This document shows positions 7,454 through 14,774 of a DNA stretch of 17,272 bases, piece by piece. The notes under the pieces are model-generated. The model worked only from the letters and a program-made list of their open reading frames with translations. It was not told where the DNA came from and did no database searches. The position numbers were made by a program, and so were the translations under genes. The stretch is from Deltaproteobacteria bacterium (GTDB lineage: Bacteria > Desulfobacterota > Desulfobacteria > Desulfobacterales > SURF-15). The stretch is from assembly GCA_024644775.1 (NCBI GenBank), contig JAHEHB010000063.1, forward strand, positions 1 through 17,272, written 5' to 3'. The stretch's first letter is position 1, and each line of letters starts with the position of its first letter.

Positions 7454-8512
7454 CTACGGAATGGGGGTTTCAACCCGGATGAAACGGGAGCCTTCGCGGT
7501 GTGACCGGTAGGCCAAATGCGTAAGATAGGCACACCATGTCGCTTCCATAAAATTCGAAGCGTGATTCTCGGTTGCCCATAGTTCGCGATGAAACTCTGT
7601 CACCACGGGGTCCATCCACTGGCGATGATGGGAACCTCCTGAAAGCGGGTCGGAAAAATCATACCGGATCGGCGATCGTCCGGCAACGGTATCTAAAACA
7701 AGGTGATCGTCATGAATCGATAGGGTCCCTCGGTCCCCGGTGATCGTTCCATGATTTTGGCGAACGGCTGCTTGCCAGGTGAGATAAAGTCGCGCCTCTG
7801 CATTCGGAAACCGAATTACCAGATCCACCGTTTCATCAATAGAGGAACCATCGACGTCGGTGTATTCTATCTTCGCGGATATCGCGCAAGGTGTTTCTCT
7901 GATGATGGACAGAATCAAGTAGAGATTGTGCCAACCGTGATCCAACAGGATGCCGCCGCCGGCAATCTCAACACACCGACGCCAATTGGAAACCCCGCCC
8001 CCGGAGTTGGGAGGTCTGAGCACCGAAATTGAAACCGATCGAACAGTCCCCACTTTGTTTTCCTCGTGGATCAGTTTGATCGCTTTATTCCAAAGCGGTG
8101 CATATTTCCAGTTATTTACGGTAAATACCACTCTGTCCAGCTGCCTGGCGATCCGATGAATCCGGCGCAGCTCTTTTAGGGATGTAACGAGCGGTTTTTC
8201 GCAAAAAACATGCATTCCCGAACGGCAGGCGCTGATCACGATATCCGCATGGAAGCAGGGGGGGGTGCAGATATCTACGTAATCCAAGCGATTTTCTGCA
8301 AACAGGGGCTCCAACCGTGAGTAGATCCGAGCTTCGGGAAGCAGCTCTTTGACCAAAACCGCACGCTCCGGTAGCGGTTCCATGACGGCATCGATACGAA
8401 AATGCCTGTTTTCACGCCATATCGGCAGATGGCCTTGCATGGCCACATTACCGAAGCCGATAAGGGCGCCCCGCAGCGGCGGGCGGGCGGGCCTCAGGCT
8501 CTCACAGGGCAT
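7454..8512 (-). CDS. Gfo/Idh/MocA-family NAD(P)-dependent oxidoreductase
   Basis: Cytosolic dehydrogenase of 352 residues that typically oxidises or reduces a sugar or cyclitol hydroxyl/keto group. The Rossmann fold shows G19-F-G21 with A24. The family EKP motif is at residues 105-107 (FCEKPLVTS), and the C-terminal substrate domain has GGGILLDHGWH with D191 and H195, close to the usual catalytic Asp/His region. It starts 17 bases after the aminotransferase and ends seven bases before the CDP-alcohol transferase, so the three are almost certainly co-transcribed. A dehydrogenase beside an aminotransferase is the standard way to turn an alcohol into an amine via a ketone. That would yield an amino-sugar or aminocyclitol head group here (inference). 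The ribosome-binding site (AGGGA) is distant, so the start is approximate. Confidence 0.9.
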   Translation of the reverse strand: MPCESLRPARPPLRGALIGFGNVAMQGHLPIWRENRHFRIDAVMEPLPERAVLVKELLPEARIYSRLEPLFAENRLDYVDICTPPCFHADIVISACRSGMHVFCEKPLVTSLKELRRIHRIARQLDRVVFTVNNWKYAPLWNKAIKLIHEENKVGTVRSVSISVLRPPNSGGGVSNWRRCVEIAGGGILLDHGWHNLYLILSIIRETPCAISAKIEYTDVDGSSIDETVDLVIRFPNAEARLYLTWQAAVRQNHGTITGDRGTLSIHDDHLVLDTVAGRSPIRYDFSDPLSGGSHHRQWMDPVVTEFHRELWATENHASNFMEATWCAYLTHLAYRSHREGSRFIRVETPIP

Positions 8513-8529
8513 AAGCGATTTTGTCCCTT

Positions 8530-9864
8530 TTAAAGAATATTCTTGGCTGCAAAGGCAAAGGTTTCGTCAAGAATTTGTAATCCCAAATCCGCCTCTTCTT
8601 TGGTCAGCGTCAACGGTGGATTGATCCGAAAATTCGGTTTATAATTCATACTCACCATGCCTCTTTTCAGGGTTTCTAAAAAAATCTGTTTCGTTACGGC
8701 TTTGTCGAGGGATTCTCTTGTTTTCCGATCCTTGACCAATTCCACGCCGATAAAAAGCCCGCAACCCCGGACATCGCCTATGAAATCATATGCGTGTTGA
8801 AGCCTGCGCACGCCGCTGATCAGATGCTCGCCCACAACGCGCGAATTTTCCACCAGCGATTCCTCCGCAATCGTCTGGATGGTCCCCAACGCCGCGGCAC
8901 TGGCCAGAGGATTCCCGCCGTAGCTGCTGGACGAGGAGCTGGGTTTGGAAAAGGGTTGACTGGCGGTAATCTCTTCGGTGGAAACAAGGCCGCTGATGGG
9001 AAACCCGTTGCCCATTCCTTTTCCGATGGTGATAATATCGGGCCGGATTCCGGTATGGTTGCAACCGAACATCATCCCCGTGCGACCGAAGCCGGTAATC
9101 ATTTCATCGGCAATCAATAAGGCACCATTTTCATGGGCGATCTCAAGCAGACCCGGAAGAAATTCAGGAGGCGGAATCACATTGCCCGCTGTTCCCTGCA
9201 TGGTCTCAACAATAATTGCAGCGAGACTGCCTGCGGTGTTGTTTTCGATGATCTTACGCACAAAATCGAGGCAGTAAAGGTCACACTCCGGATAGGCCAT
9301 CTTAAACGGACAACGGTAACAATCGGCATAGGGTGCCAGATGGAGGCCGGGGTGAAGAACGCTCCAGTGCTTTTTAAACGGATCCCCGATGAGCCCCAGC
9401 ACCCCGCCGGTTTTTCCGTGGAATCCCCCCCAGAATCCGAGGATTTCATACTTTTTGGTATGAGATTTGGCCAGCCGGATCGCGGCCTCCACAGCCTCGG
9501 CACCGCCGCTGTAAAGCTGGATTTTATCCAGCCCGGAAGGCATCAAAGAGGCGATCAACCGAACCAGTTCAACACGATTCTCCGTAGTGAAACTGCCGAC
9601 CGTCACTTTTTCCAACTGGGCTTTCACGGCAGCGATGTATTTGGGGTGCGAATGTCCAAGACTGCAGACCGCGACTCCGGCCATAAAATCAAGATACTGT
9701 TTTCCATCCATGTCGATCAGGTAGCGACCCTGGCCTTCTCTAATGACCAATTGTGAAAGCTTGGCCACTTCCTGAAGCCCGGGTGACATGTACTGATGTT
9801 CCTGTCGGAACAAATTTTCGGGGGTCTCTTCCTCAACTTTTTGTGCAACATTTTGAGGATCCAT
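8530..9864 (-). CDS. Class III PLP-dependent aminotransferase (HpnO class)
   Basis: Aminotransferase of 444 residues. The PLP-binding lysine is K282 in TIGKGMGNGFP. The cofactor-phosphate loop SGGAEAVEAAIRLAK lies at 119-133, and the Asp that contacts the pyridine nitrogen is D253 in ADEMITGFGRTG. HpnO, which makes aminobacteriohopanetriol, belongs to this class, as do ornithine and GABA aminotransferases; the class alone does not fix the substrate. A cysteine-rich patch CYRCPFKMAYPECDLYC (182-198) and a serine run near residues 309-314 are notable. A strong ribosome-binding site, AAGGAG at 9870-9875, lies five bases before the ATG. It is now the first intact gene of operon A, because the nucleotidyltransferase in front of it is broken. 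Confidence 0.92.
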   Translation of the reverse strand: MDPQNVAQKVEEETPENLFRQEHQYMSPGLQEVAKLSQLVIREGQGRYLIDMDGKQYLDFMAGVAVCSLGHSHPKYIAAVKAQLEKVTVGSFTTENRVELVRLIASLMPSGLDKIQLYSGGAEAVEAAIRLAKSHTKKYEILGFWGGFHGKTGGVLGLIGDPFKKHWSVLHPGLHLAPYADCYRCPFKMAYPECDLYCLDFVRKIIENNTAGSLAAIIVETMQGTAGNVIPPPEFLPGLLEIAHENGALLIADEMITGFGRTGMMFGCNHTGIRPDIITIGKGMGNGFPISGLVSTEEITASQPFSKPSSSSSSYGGNPLASAAALGTIQTIAEESLVENSRVVGEHLISGVRRLQHAYDFIGDVRGCGLFIGVELVKDRKTRESLDKAVTKQIFLETLKRGMVSMNYKPNFRINPPLTLTKEEADLGLQILDETFAFAAKNIL

Positions 9865-9869
9865 AATAT

Positions 9870-9875
9870 CTCCTT
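9870..9875 (-). promoter_or_regulatory. Strong ribosome-binding site of the class III aminotransferase
   Basis: AAGGAG on the minus strand, five bases upstream of ATG 9864. It is the best Shine-Dalgarno match in the window and suggests high translation of the first intact gene of the operon. Confidence 0.75.
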
Positions 9876-9925
9876 TAACATAGTTCCCGACAAATAAAAA
9901 TAAGCGGGTTGTACCCTGCTGACGT

Positions 9926-10228
9926 TCAAAAATCAGCTGAATCGTAGAGTTTTTTCATACGTGCAGCATCGACCGCACGATAGATATCCGGGTGAAAATA
10001 GTAAAAGCCGGCTGTTACATATGGGCCGGGTCGGGCTGCATCCCACATCATAAGGATCCTATTGTTTTTATCTGTTGTAACCTATAGAGGTTTTTCGTCT
10101 TCGACGAAGCGGGTAAGCGCTAAAACCCCTTTTGCATCTCCTATATCTTGAGCCTTGGTAATAAAGTTTTTTAGAATATCACAAGCGAATATTGTGTCAA
10201 CGGTGAATAATACCCCAAATTCCGACAT
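9926..10228 (-). pseudogene. 3' remnant of a nucleotidyltransferase gene interrupted by TAG
   Basis: On the minus strand a 48-codon frame starts at ATG 10228 inside the inverted repeat. It reads MSEFGVLFTVDTIF, later LALTRFVEDEKPL, and stops at TAG 10082-10084. In the same frame beyond the stop it continues VTTDKNNRILMMWDAARPG, then PYVTAGFYYFHPDIYRAVDA, and ends at TGA 9926-9928. The two parts together look like the C-terminal half of a sugar/alditol nucleotidyltransferase (T-R-F-V-x-DEKPL followed by a turn and VTAG-x-YYF). The stop probably replaces Trp or Tyr. The catalytic N-terminal half is missing and the remnant begins at the repeat. If it was the cytidylyltransferase that activated the head group, the pathway now needs another source. 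The family call is moderate, the pseudogene call strong. Confidence 0.68.
10173..10200 (-). promoter_or_regulatory. Possible sigma-70-type promoter for operon A
   Basis: On the minus strand TTGACA (10195-10200) is a perfect -35 match. A 16-base spacer precedes TATTCT (10173-10178) as a -10 element. It lies inside the nucleotidyltransferase remnant and points toward the aminotransferase operon, with roughly 300 bases of leader. It may have arisen or become useful after the upstream promoter was lost. The match could be chance. Confidence 0.3.
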
Positions 10229-10280
10229 TGAATTCGGTTATTCTTCAGGTATAACCGAATTCAATGTCGGAATTTGGGGT
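10212..10280. repeat. Perfect 30-bp inverted repeat with 9-base loop
   Basis: The left arm 10212-10241 and right arm 10251-10280 are exact reverse complements over 30 bases. The outer ends read ACCCCAAATTCCGACATTGA inward; the loop is TCTTCAGGT. There is no T-run after either arm, so it is not a typical intrinsic terminator. It sits exactly between two truncated genes. A foldback or miniature inverted-repeat element, or the scar of a mobile element, is the best explanation. No transposase is present. Confidence 0.85.
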
Positions 10281-10291
10281 CATCGTGTCAT

Positions 10292-10320
10292 TTGAATGTA
10301 TTGGAATTTTATGTCATATT
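10292..10320 (+). promoter_or_regulatory. Possible promoter for hpnJ
   Basis: TTGAAT (10292-10297), a 17-base spacer and CATATT (10315-10320) form a four-of-six match at both elements, on the strand of hpnJ and just after the inverted repeat. Weak evidence. Confidence 0.22.
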
Positions 10321-10345
10321 TGAACCGAAATAGCGAGCGTATTCA

Positions 10346-10366
10346 CGGTCCTGTCCTTTAGGACCG
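10346..10366. repeat. Short hairpin (7-bp stem) upstream of hpnJ
   Basis: CGGTCCT (10346-10352), loop GTCCTTT and AGGACCG (10360-10366) form a perfect 7-bp stem followed by G+C-rich sequence. There is no T-run, so a terminator is unlikely. It may be part of the sequence that replaced the deleted gene halves. Confidence 0.4.
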
Positions 10367-10391
10367 CGGGGTTCGCGCGCTTCAAATTTGA

Positions 10392-10496
10392 TTCCATTCC
10401 TTAACGGAGGAAGATACCCTGCAGATTGTGCAGGGCTTCATTTGTGAAATCATCACCGCAGACCGCAGGCGTGCAGAGAAAGGCATCGATAGATGA
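10392..10496 (+). pseudogene. 3' remnant of a DegT/DnrJ/EryC1/StrS-type aminotransferase gene
   Basis: A frame without a start codon reads FHSLTEEDTLQIVQGF, then ICEIITADRRRAEKGIDR, and ends at TGA 10494-10496. F/P-x-H-x-S-LTEED-x-x-x-I-V matches the usual C-terminal end of DegT-family aminotransferases (P-x-H-x-S-L-T-x-E-D-x-x-x-I-I). Its stop overlaps the hpnJ start as ATGA, so it was once translationally coupled to hpnJ. The frame is blocked by TGA just upstream (10389-10391), where the novel sequence containing the inverted repeat begins. The family call is moderate because only 34 residues remain. A 7-bp hairpin CCCTGCA/TGCAGGG (10417-10435) lies inside it. Confidence 0.5.
10417..10435. 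repeat. Short hairpin CCCTGCA/TGCAGGG in the hpnJ leader
   Basis: A perfect 7-bp stem (10417-10423 with 10429-10435) around loop GATTG, about 57 bases before the hpnJ start. It lies within the aminotransferase remnant, so it may be incidental coding sequence. Confidence 0.3.
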
Positions 10497-11920
10497 GAAC
10501 CATGAAACTGGTTTTTTTCTTAAACCCACCGTCTTACGAAGGATTTGATGGGGGGGCAGGCAGCAGATACCAGGCCAAACGCGAAGTGCGATCCTTTTGG
10601 TTCCCAACATGGCTGGCTCAGGCAGCGGCCCTTTGTCCCAACAGCAGACTGCTGGATGCCCCTGCAGAAGACATGAATATGGAAGACGCGGTTCAGGCTG
10701 CAAAAGGGTATGATGTGTTGGTCATTTATACCAGCACCCCCGGATACAGAAATGATGCCATATTGGCCGACCGGTTCAGAGATTGCTATCCGGAGATGTT
10801 GATTGGAATGGTCGGCCCTCACACCACAGTACTGCCTGAAAAAACGTTGGCCGGCTGCAAGACCTTAAATTTTGTTGCCAGAGGAGAATTCGATTACACC
10901 ATTGTCGATATCGCCCGGGGGATGCCGCTGCGCGAAGTTGAGGGCATTTCCTACAGAAAAGGGGAACAGATCATCCACAATAAAGATAGGCGGCCTATTG
11001 AAGATTTGGACGCACTGCCGTCTGTGCTAGATGTTTACAAAAGAGACCTCACTATTGAAAAATATTTTATTGGGTATCTTCTTCACCCCTATTTATCTTT
11101 GTATACCGGACGCGGGTGCCCGGGTCGATGCACCTTTTGCCTCTGGCCCCAGACAATCGCCGGACGCACATATAAAACACGATCCGTTCAGAGTGTATTG
11201 AATGAAATGACCCGGGCCAGGCAGCTGTTTCCCCAGGTCCGCGAATTTTTCTTTGACGACGACACCTTTACCGCCAAGATCAAACGCACAGAAGAGATTG
11301 CCCGGGGAATGAAAAAACTGGCGATTACATGGTCGTGTAGCACTCGGGCAAATGTGCCGGAAAAAACACTCCGAATTATGAAGGAAAGCGGCCTGCGCTG
11401 CGTGATGGTCGGGATCGAGTCCGGAAACGATAACATCTTAAAAAATGTCAAAAAGGGCATTACCACCTCCCAGATTCGGGCTTTTATGAAAGCGTGTCGA
11501 AAGCTCGGCATTATCACCCACGCGACGTTTATGCTCGGACTGCCCGGTGAAACAAGAGAAACGATCAAGCAAACCATTCAATTTGCTAAAGAAGTCGATC
11601 CGGACACCCTGCAGGTTTCAGTGGCAACACCGTATCCCGGAACCGAGTTTTATCAGGAGGCCATGGAAAACAACTGGCTGATCGGTTCGGATCTTGTTTC
11701 ATATGCGGGTGTTCAGCAGGTTGCCTTGAAATACAGTAACCTGAGTAACCAAGAAATATTCGATGCGGTGGAAACATTCTATCATAAATTTTATTTCAGG
11801 CTGAAGCCTATCACTCGAATTCTTGCAACCATGTTGACCGACAGGGACATCTGTATTCGCAGACTGCGGGAAGCTAAAGAGTTTTTTTCGTTTATGAAAA
11901 ACCGAAAGAAATCGCTGTAG
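10493..11920 (+). CDS. hpnJ: HpnJ-family radical SAM protein
   Basis: Radical SAM enzyme of 475 residues. HpnJ is known for the ring contraction that turns glucosamine-linked bacteriohopanetetrol into the cyclitol ether. The family match is strong by eye: the N-terminus YEGFDGGAGSRYQAKREVRS, the linker VYKRDLTIEKYFIGYL, and the cluster-binding CPGRCTFC (C209, C213, C216) followed by LWPQT. The region around residues 70-135 has the Rossmann-like fold used for cobalamin in B12 radical SAM proteins, without an obvious DxHxxG. ATG 10493 has AAAGG nine bases upstream; ATG 10502 is the alternative. It stands alone on the plus strand between two minus-strand operons and converges with the DegT gene. 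No HpnK-type deacetylase, expected to precede HpnJ, is visible in the window. Confidence 0.9.
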   Translation: MRTMKLVFFLNPPSYEGFDGGAGSRYQAKREVRSFWFPTWLAQAAALCPNSRLLDAPAEDMNMEDAVQAAKGYDVLVIYTSTPGYRNDAILADRFRDCYPEMLIGMVGPHTTVLPEKTLAGCKTLNFVARGEFDYTIVDIARGMPLREVEGISYRKGEQIIHNKDRRPIEDLDALPSVLDVYKRDLTIEKYFIGYLLHPYLSLYTGRGCPGRCTFCLWPQTIAGRTYKTRSVQSVLNEMTRARQLFPQVREFFFDDDTFTAKIKRTEEIARGMKKLAITWSCSTRANVPEKTLRIMKESGLRCVMVGIESGNDNILKNVKKGITTSQIRAFMKACRKLGIITHATFMLGLPGETRETIKQTIQFAKEVDPDTLQVSVATPYPGTEFYQEAMENNWLIGSDLVSYAGVQQVALKYSNLSNQEIFDAVETFYHKFYFRLKPITRILATMLTDRDICIRRLREAKEFFSFMKNRKKSL

Positions 11921-11960
11921 TTTTAACAATAAGCGTTTCTCAAAGCACTGGATTTTACTG

Positions 11961-13229
11961 TTAGTCAACAGAGTGTAACTGCTCCGACCAGATCCGGATA
12001 AGCCCTGCGATTCGTTTCATCTGCCGTTTGGGAATCATAGGATAAACGCAGATTTCCAGAATCGATGCTTCCCCGGAGTCATTTAACACAAGGGGGCGGT
12101 CTTGAGCAGAACCGAAGCACCGAAGTTTCGTACAGTCACTCATGTCTGTGGTTTTTGTGTCAACTCCATGGTGGAGTAGGAAGTTTCGAAGATCATCTCT
12201 TTGTTCGGGGGCGACGGTTAGAGGATAGTAAACGTAGACGTGGTCCTCTCGCAGCGCCCTTGGTGGTTTAACGAACGGTACTTCCTTCAGATTCTCCGTC
12301 AAGATCTGAGCATTTTGTCGTGCTCCCTCGTTGAAAGTGTCGATGTATTGGAGTTGCAACAACCCCAAGGCCGCCTGTAAATTGACCATGGGTTGGAATT
12401 GCGGGTGGGAGTCGGCAACCTTTTCAAGGAGTTCGTCTCCAATTGCCGAATCCATGAGTGGTTTTCCCAGGGCAAGCTTCAGCCGCAAAACCGGGTATGC
12501 AGTTAGACCAAAGACGTGGGGTCGGGTCACCAGCCATTTCGTCCAAATCGAAAAAGCGCGCTTCACGATTGAGCCTGTACCGGGCATGGTAGCCCCGGCA
12601 ACGATGGTTCGGGCACGCTCTGCAATACCCGCATCGGACGTGACGATAGCGCCGCCGCCAAAACACGGCATATTTTTCCCTTCCGCGAAGCTGAATACCC
12701 CCACATCTCCAAAGGTCCCGACTTGTCGACCGTTCACCCTCACCCCGCATGCATGGGCACAATCTTCGAGCAACCGGATCCCCCGGCTTTTTGTGAGTTC
12801 TGCGATCTCATAAATGGGACATGGCTGCCCGAACATATGGGTCGCCAGAACCGCTGCGGTGTTCTCGGTGATTTTAGGCTCAATGTGCTCTGGTCCTGCG
12901 TTGAACGTATCTGGATCGACATCGCAGAAAACCGGCTTGTATCCCAGATATTTGGCCACCAAGGGCATCACCGGAAATGTAAATCTTGGAAAAACAATCT
13001 CCGTTCCCGTTTCCAGATCGAGAGCTTCCAGTGTCAGTTGGAATGCAGAACGCCCTGTGGAAGCGCCAAAGACAAATGGAACTCCCAGCCAACGGCCGAA
13101 TCGCACGGCAAACTCGTCAAGCGCTTCGCCGCCCTGCACTGTCTTGCCGACAATGTTTTGAAGCAGCAACGCAAAAGTGCCGGGAGGAAGATTCACGCAT
13201 CTGCGGGGAACCGTCCCTGTCATCGCCAT
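11961..13229 (-). CDS. DegT/DnrJ/EryC1/StrS-family aminotransferase
   Basis: PLP-dependent aminotransferase of 422 residues of the sugar-aminotransferase family, which aminates keto-sugars or keto-cyclitols. The PLP lysine is K185 in FSFAEGKNMPCFGGG, the ring-stacking/acidic region is EDCAHA (155-160), and the N-terminal substrate region is GASTGRSAFQLTLEAL. It lies two bases after the B12 radical SAM gene and is the last gene of operon B. GAGGA lies nine bases before ATG 13229; an in-frame ATG at 13223 is the alternative. It ends 40 bases from hpnJ in a convergent arrangement with no clear terminator between. Its C-terminus does not match the short DegT-like remnant at 10392-10496. The substrate is unknown. 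Confidence 0.88.
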   Translation of the reverse strand: MAMTGTVPRRCVNLPPGTFALLLQNIVGKTVQGGEALDEFAVRFGRWLGVPFVFGASTGRSAFQLTLEALDLETGTEIVFPRFTFPVMPLVAKYLGYKPVFCDVDPDTFNAGPEHIEPKITENTAAVLATHMFGQPCPIYEIAELTKSRGIRLLEDCAHACGVRVNGRQVGTFGDVGVFSFAEGKNMPCFGGGAIVTSDAGIAERARTIVAGATMPGTGSIVKRAFSIWTKWLVTRPHVFGLTAYPVLRLKLALGKPLMDSAIGDELLEKVADSHPQFQPMVNLQAALGLLQLQYIDTFNEGARQNAQILTENLKEVPFVKPPRALREDHVYVYYPLTVAPEQRDDLRNFLLHHGVDTKTTDMSDCTKLRCFGSAQDRPLVLNDSGEASILEICVYPMIPKRQMKRIAGLIRIWSEQLHSVD

Positions 13230-13231
13230 CT

Positions 13232-14728
13232 TTAAGATTCCTCGAGAATCGGTGTTATGGCAGACAGTCTTTTTGTCGCTTCTTTGACCGGTTCGGAGCG
13301 CGCATTTCTCAATAACAATTTACGAATTCCAAGAAGCGTTCGCAGAATATCCGGATTGTGCAGATAGTATCCCGCGTGTTTACACATGTGATCAAGGGCG
13401 AAGTGAGGACGAAGAAGGTAACGCCGATAAAACTCTGAACGTAGTTTCACAAGATCCCCCACCGGCACCTCCGACAAGGAGATTCGAGGGGACACGTAGT
13501 GAAACATTTTACTGGAATCGGCATCGCTGAATTTATCCTTGTTTTGTTCCCAAGACTTTGAACCGGGATACGGGGTAAAAAAGTGTACCTGTATACTGTC
13601 GGAGTTGAGTTCTAAAGCCAATCGGATGGTTTGCGCTATCTCTTGTCTGGTTTCCGTGGGGTTGCCGATAACGTAGTAGGCATTGGTTCCGATGCCAAGC
13701 TTCCGCGTCCAGCGAAACACCTGCCGACACAAATCTGACCACGGTTTCCTTTTTTTCGTCTTTTTCATGTCATCGATAATCCGCTGTGAACCGGATTCCA
13801 CACCGATTCCGAGCATAATGCAGCCTGCCTGTTTCATGAGCGTAAGAAGCGGATAGTCAAGCTCATCGACGCGGGCTCGAGCCATCCATGGCATCTTGGA
13901 TTTCCTTGCAATCAATTCGTCGCAAACTCCCCGAACAAATCCCTGATGTGCAGAGAAGCTGTCATCCTGAAAGGAAACGATGTTTACCCCTTGACGCGCC
14001 ATATGCTCAAACTCGTCTGCAACATTTCCAGGGGAGCGTTTACGGAGTTTCTTGCCCACACTTACTCGCATGACCTCACTGCAAAATACGCAGTCGTGGG
14101 GGCAGCCCCGCATACCGATGGTGTATCCCCAAATCACACGCTTTGGGAGGCGAACCGGATGAATCGACCGGTAAACCTCCAGTTCTTCTGCGGTGTAGGA
14201 AGGAAAGGGCAGGCTGTCGGGATCCGTTACAACGAATCGGCGTCCGTCGAGATAGTACTTGAGGAAATGGTCTCTCCAGGTCTCCTCGTAATTATTTCGG
14301 AACTCGTCGAAGAGGCGAAAGAACGCCTCCTCGGGTTCCCCCAGCAGAATCGCGTCATAGTCTCCAAAGCCTCGGCCACTGGTACCGTTGTTGTTATTTG
14401 AATAATATCCCTGACCGATCCCGACGATAAGAGGCGGTTTTGCCTTTCGTTTCAAAGCCGCCACAAACCGATCGGCCACATGAACATCGAAACTGGAAGC
14501 CGAAACAACGATCAGATCCGGGCAAATCCGGTCTGTATGATCCAGAAGTCCGGATACATCTAAAGGGCGGATCCAGCAGTCAAGAATATGCACCCGTAAC
14601 CCGTGATAGCCTTTCAATCCCGCCTGTATGTATTTTAAAGGATAGCAGGGATCAAAAAACTGCGGGTGATCAACTTCCTTGTCCACCGTTGAGGCGACGC
14701 GAACAAGTAGTACTGATGTTATCTCCAC
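13232..14728 (-). CDS. B12-type radical SAM protein
   Basis: Radical SAM enzyme of 498 residues from the chosen GTG. The N-terminal part (ITSVLLVRVAS... and DLIVVSASSFDVHVADRF) has the cobalamin-binding-like fold of B12 radical SAM proteins. The cluster motif is CPHDCVFC (C209, C213, C216), followed by a TIM-barrel core with FQDDSFS and GIGVESGSQRI. I chose GTG 14728 because GGAG at 14735-14738 lies six bases before it. An earlier start would overlap the glycosyltransferase end by over 100 bases and give a leader unlike the family. Neighbours are a GT9-type protein upstream and a DegT aminotransferase downstream. Such enzymes methylate, ring-contract or rearrange unactivated carbons. It may act on the same lipid or head group as HpnJ, but no reaction can be assigned. 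Confidence 0.85.
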   Translation of the reverse strand: MEITSVLLVRVASTVDKEVDHPQFFDPCYPLKYIQAGLKGYHGLRVHILDCWIRPLDVSGLLDHTDRICPDLIVVSASSFDVHVADRFVAALKRKAKPPLIVGIGQGYYSNNNNGTSGRGFGDYDAILLGEPEEAFFRLFDEFRNNYEETWRDHFLKYYLDGRRFVVTDPDSLPFPSYTAEELEVYRSIHPVRLPKRVIWGYTIGMRGCPHDCVFCSEVMRVSVGKKLRKRSPGNVADEFEHMARQGVNIVSFQDDSFSAHQGFVRGVCDELIARKSKMPWMARARVDELDYPLLTLMKQAGCIMLGIGVESGSQRIIDDMKKTKKRKPWSDLCRQVFRWTRKLGIGTNAYYVIGNPTETRQEIAQTIRLALELNSDSIQVHFFTPYPGSKSWEQNKDKFSDADSSKMFHYVSPRISLSEVPVGDLVKLRSEFYRRYLLRPHFALDHMCKHAGYYLHNPDILRTLLGIRKLLLRNARSEPVKEATKRLSAITPILEES

Positions 14729-14734
14729 AATAAT

Positions 14735-14738
14735 CTCC
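14735..14738 (-). promoter_or_regulatory. Ribosome-binding site fixing the GTG start of the B12 radical SAM gene
   Basis: GGAG on the minus strand with a six-base spacer to GTG 14728. It decides the start against longer in-frame starts up to 14881. Confidence 0.6.
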
Positions 14739-14774
14739 GTATTTTCAATAGTGAGTCTCAGGCCTTTCTGTACC

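Noticed and set aside
7070..7504. 144-codon plus-strand open frame
   Set aside because: It lies antisense to the well-supported CDP-alcohol transferase gene and has no recognisable protein character.
9133..9756. 207-codon plus-strand open frame
   Set aside because: Antisense to the class III aminotransferase, whose motifs are intact. Its composition is that of a shadow frame.
2521..10084. In-frame TAG codons in two remnants as possible pyrrolysine or other recoding sites
   Set aside because: Both genes are also truncated at one end with large parts missing, so decay by nonsense mutation is simpler. The expected residue at the first site is Trp, not Lys/Pyl.
10212..10280. Inverted repeat as an intrinsic terminator
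   Set aside because: No T-run follows on either strand, the stem is A+T-rich in its inner half, and it lies upstream of both flanking transcription units rather than after them.
10346..10380. Possible tRNA-like fragment (GGTTCG near a hairpin)
   Set aside because: No acceptor stem, anticodon arm or complete T-arm can be folded around it.
13232..14728. B12 radical SAM gene as tetraether or cyclopentane-ring synthase for membrane-spanning lipids
   Set aside because: The family fold is compatible, but no specific motif links it to those enzymes. The call would rest on context alone.
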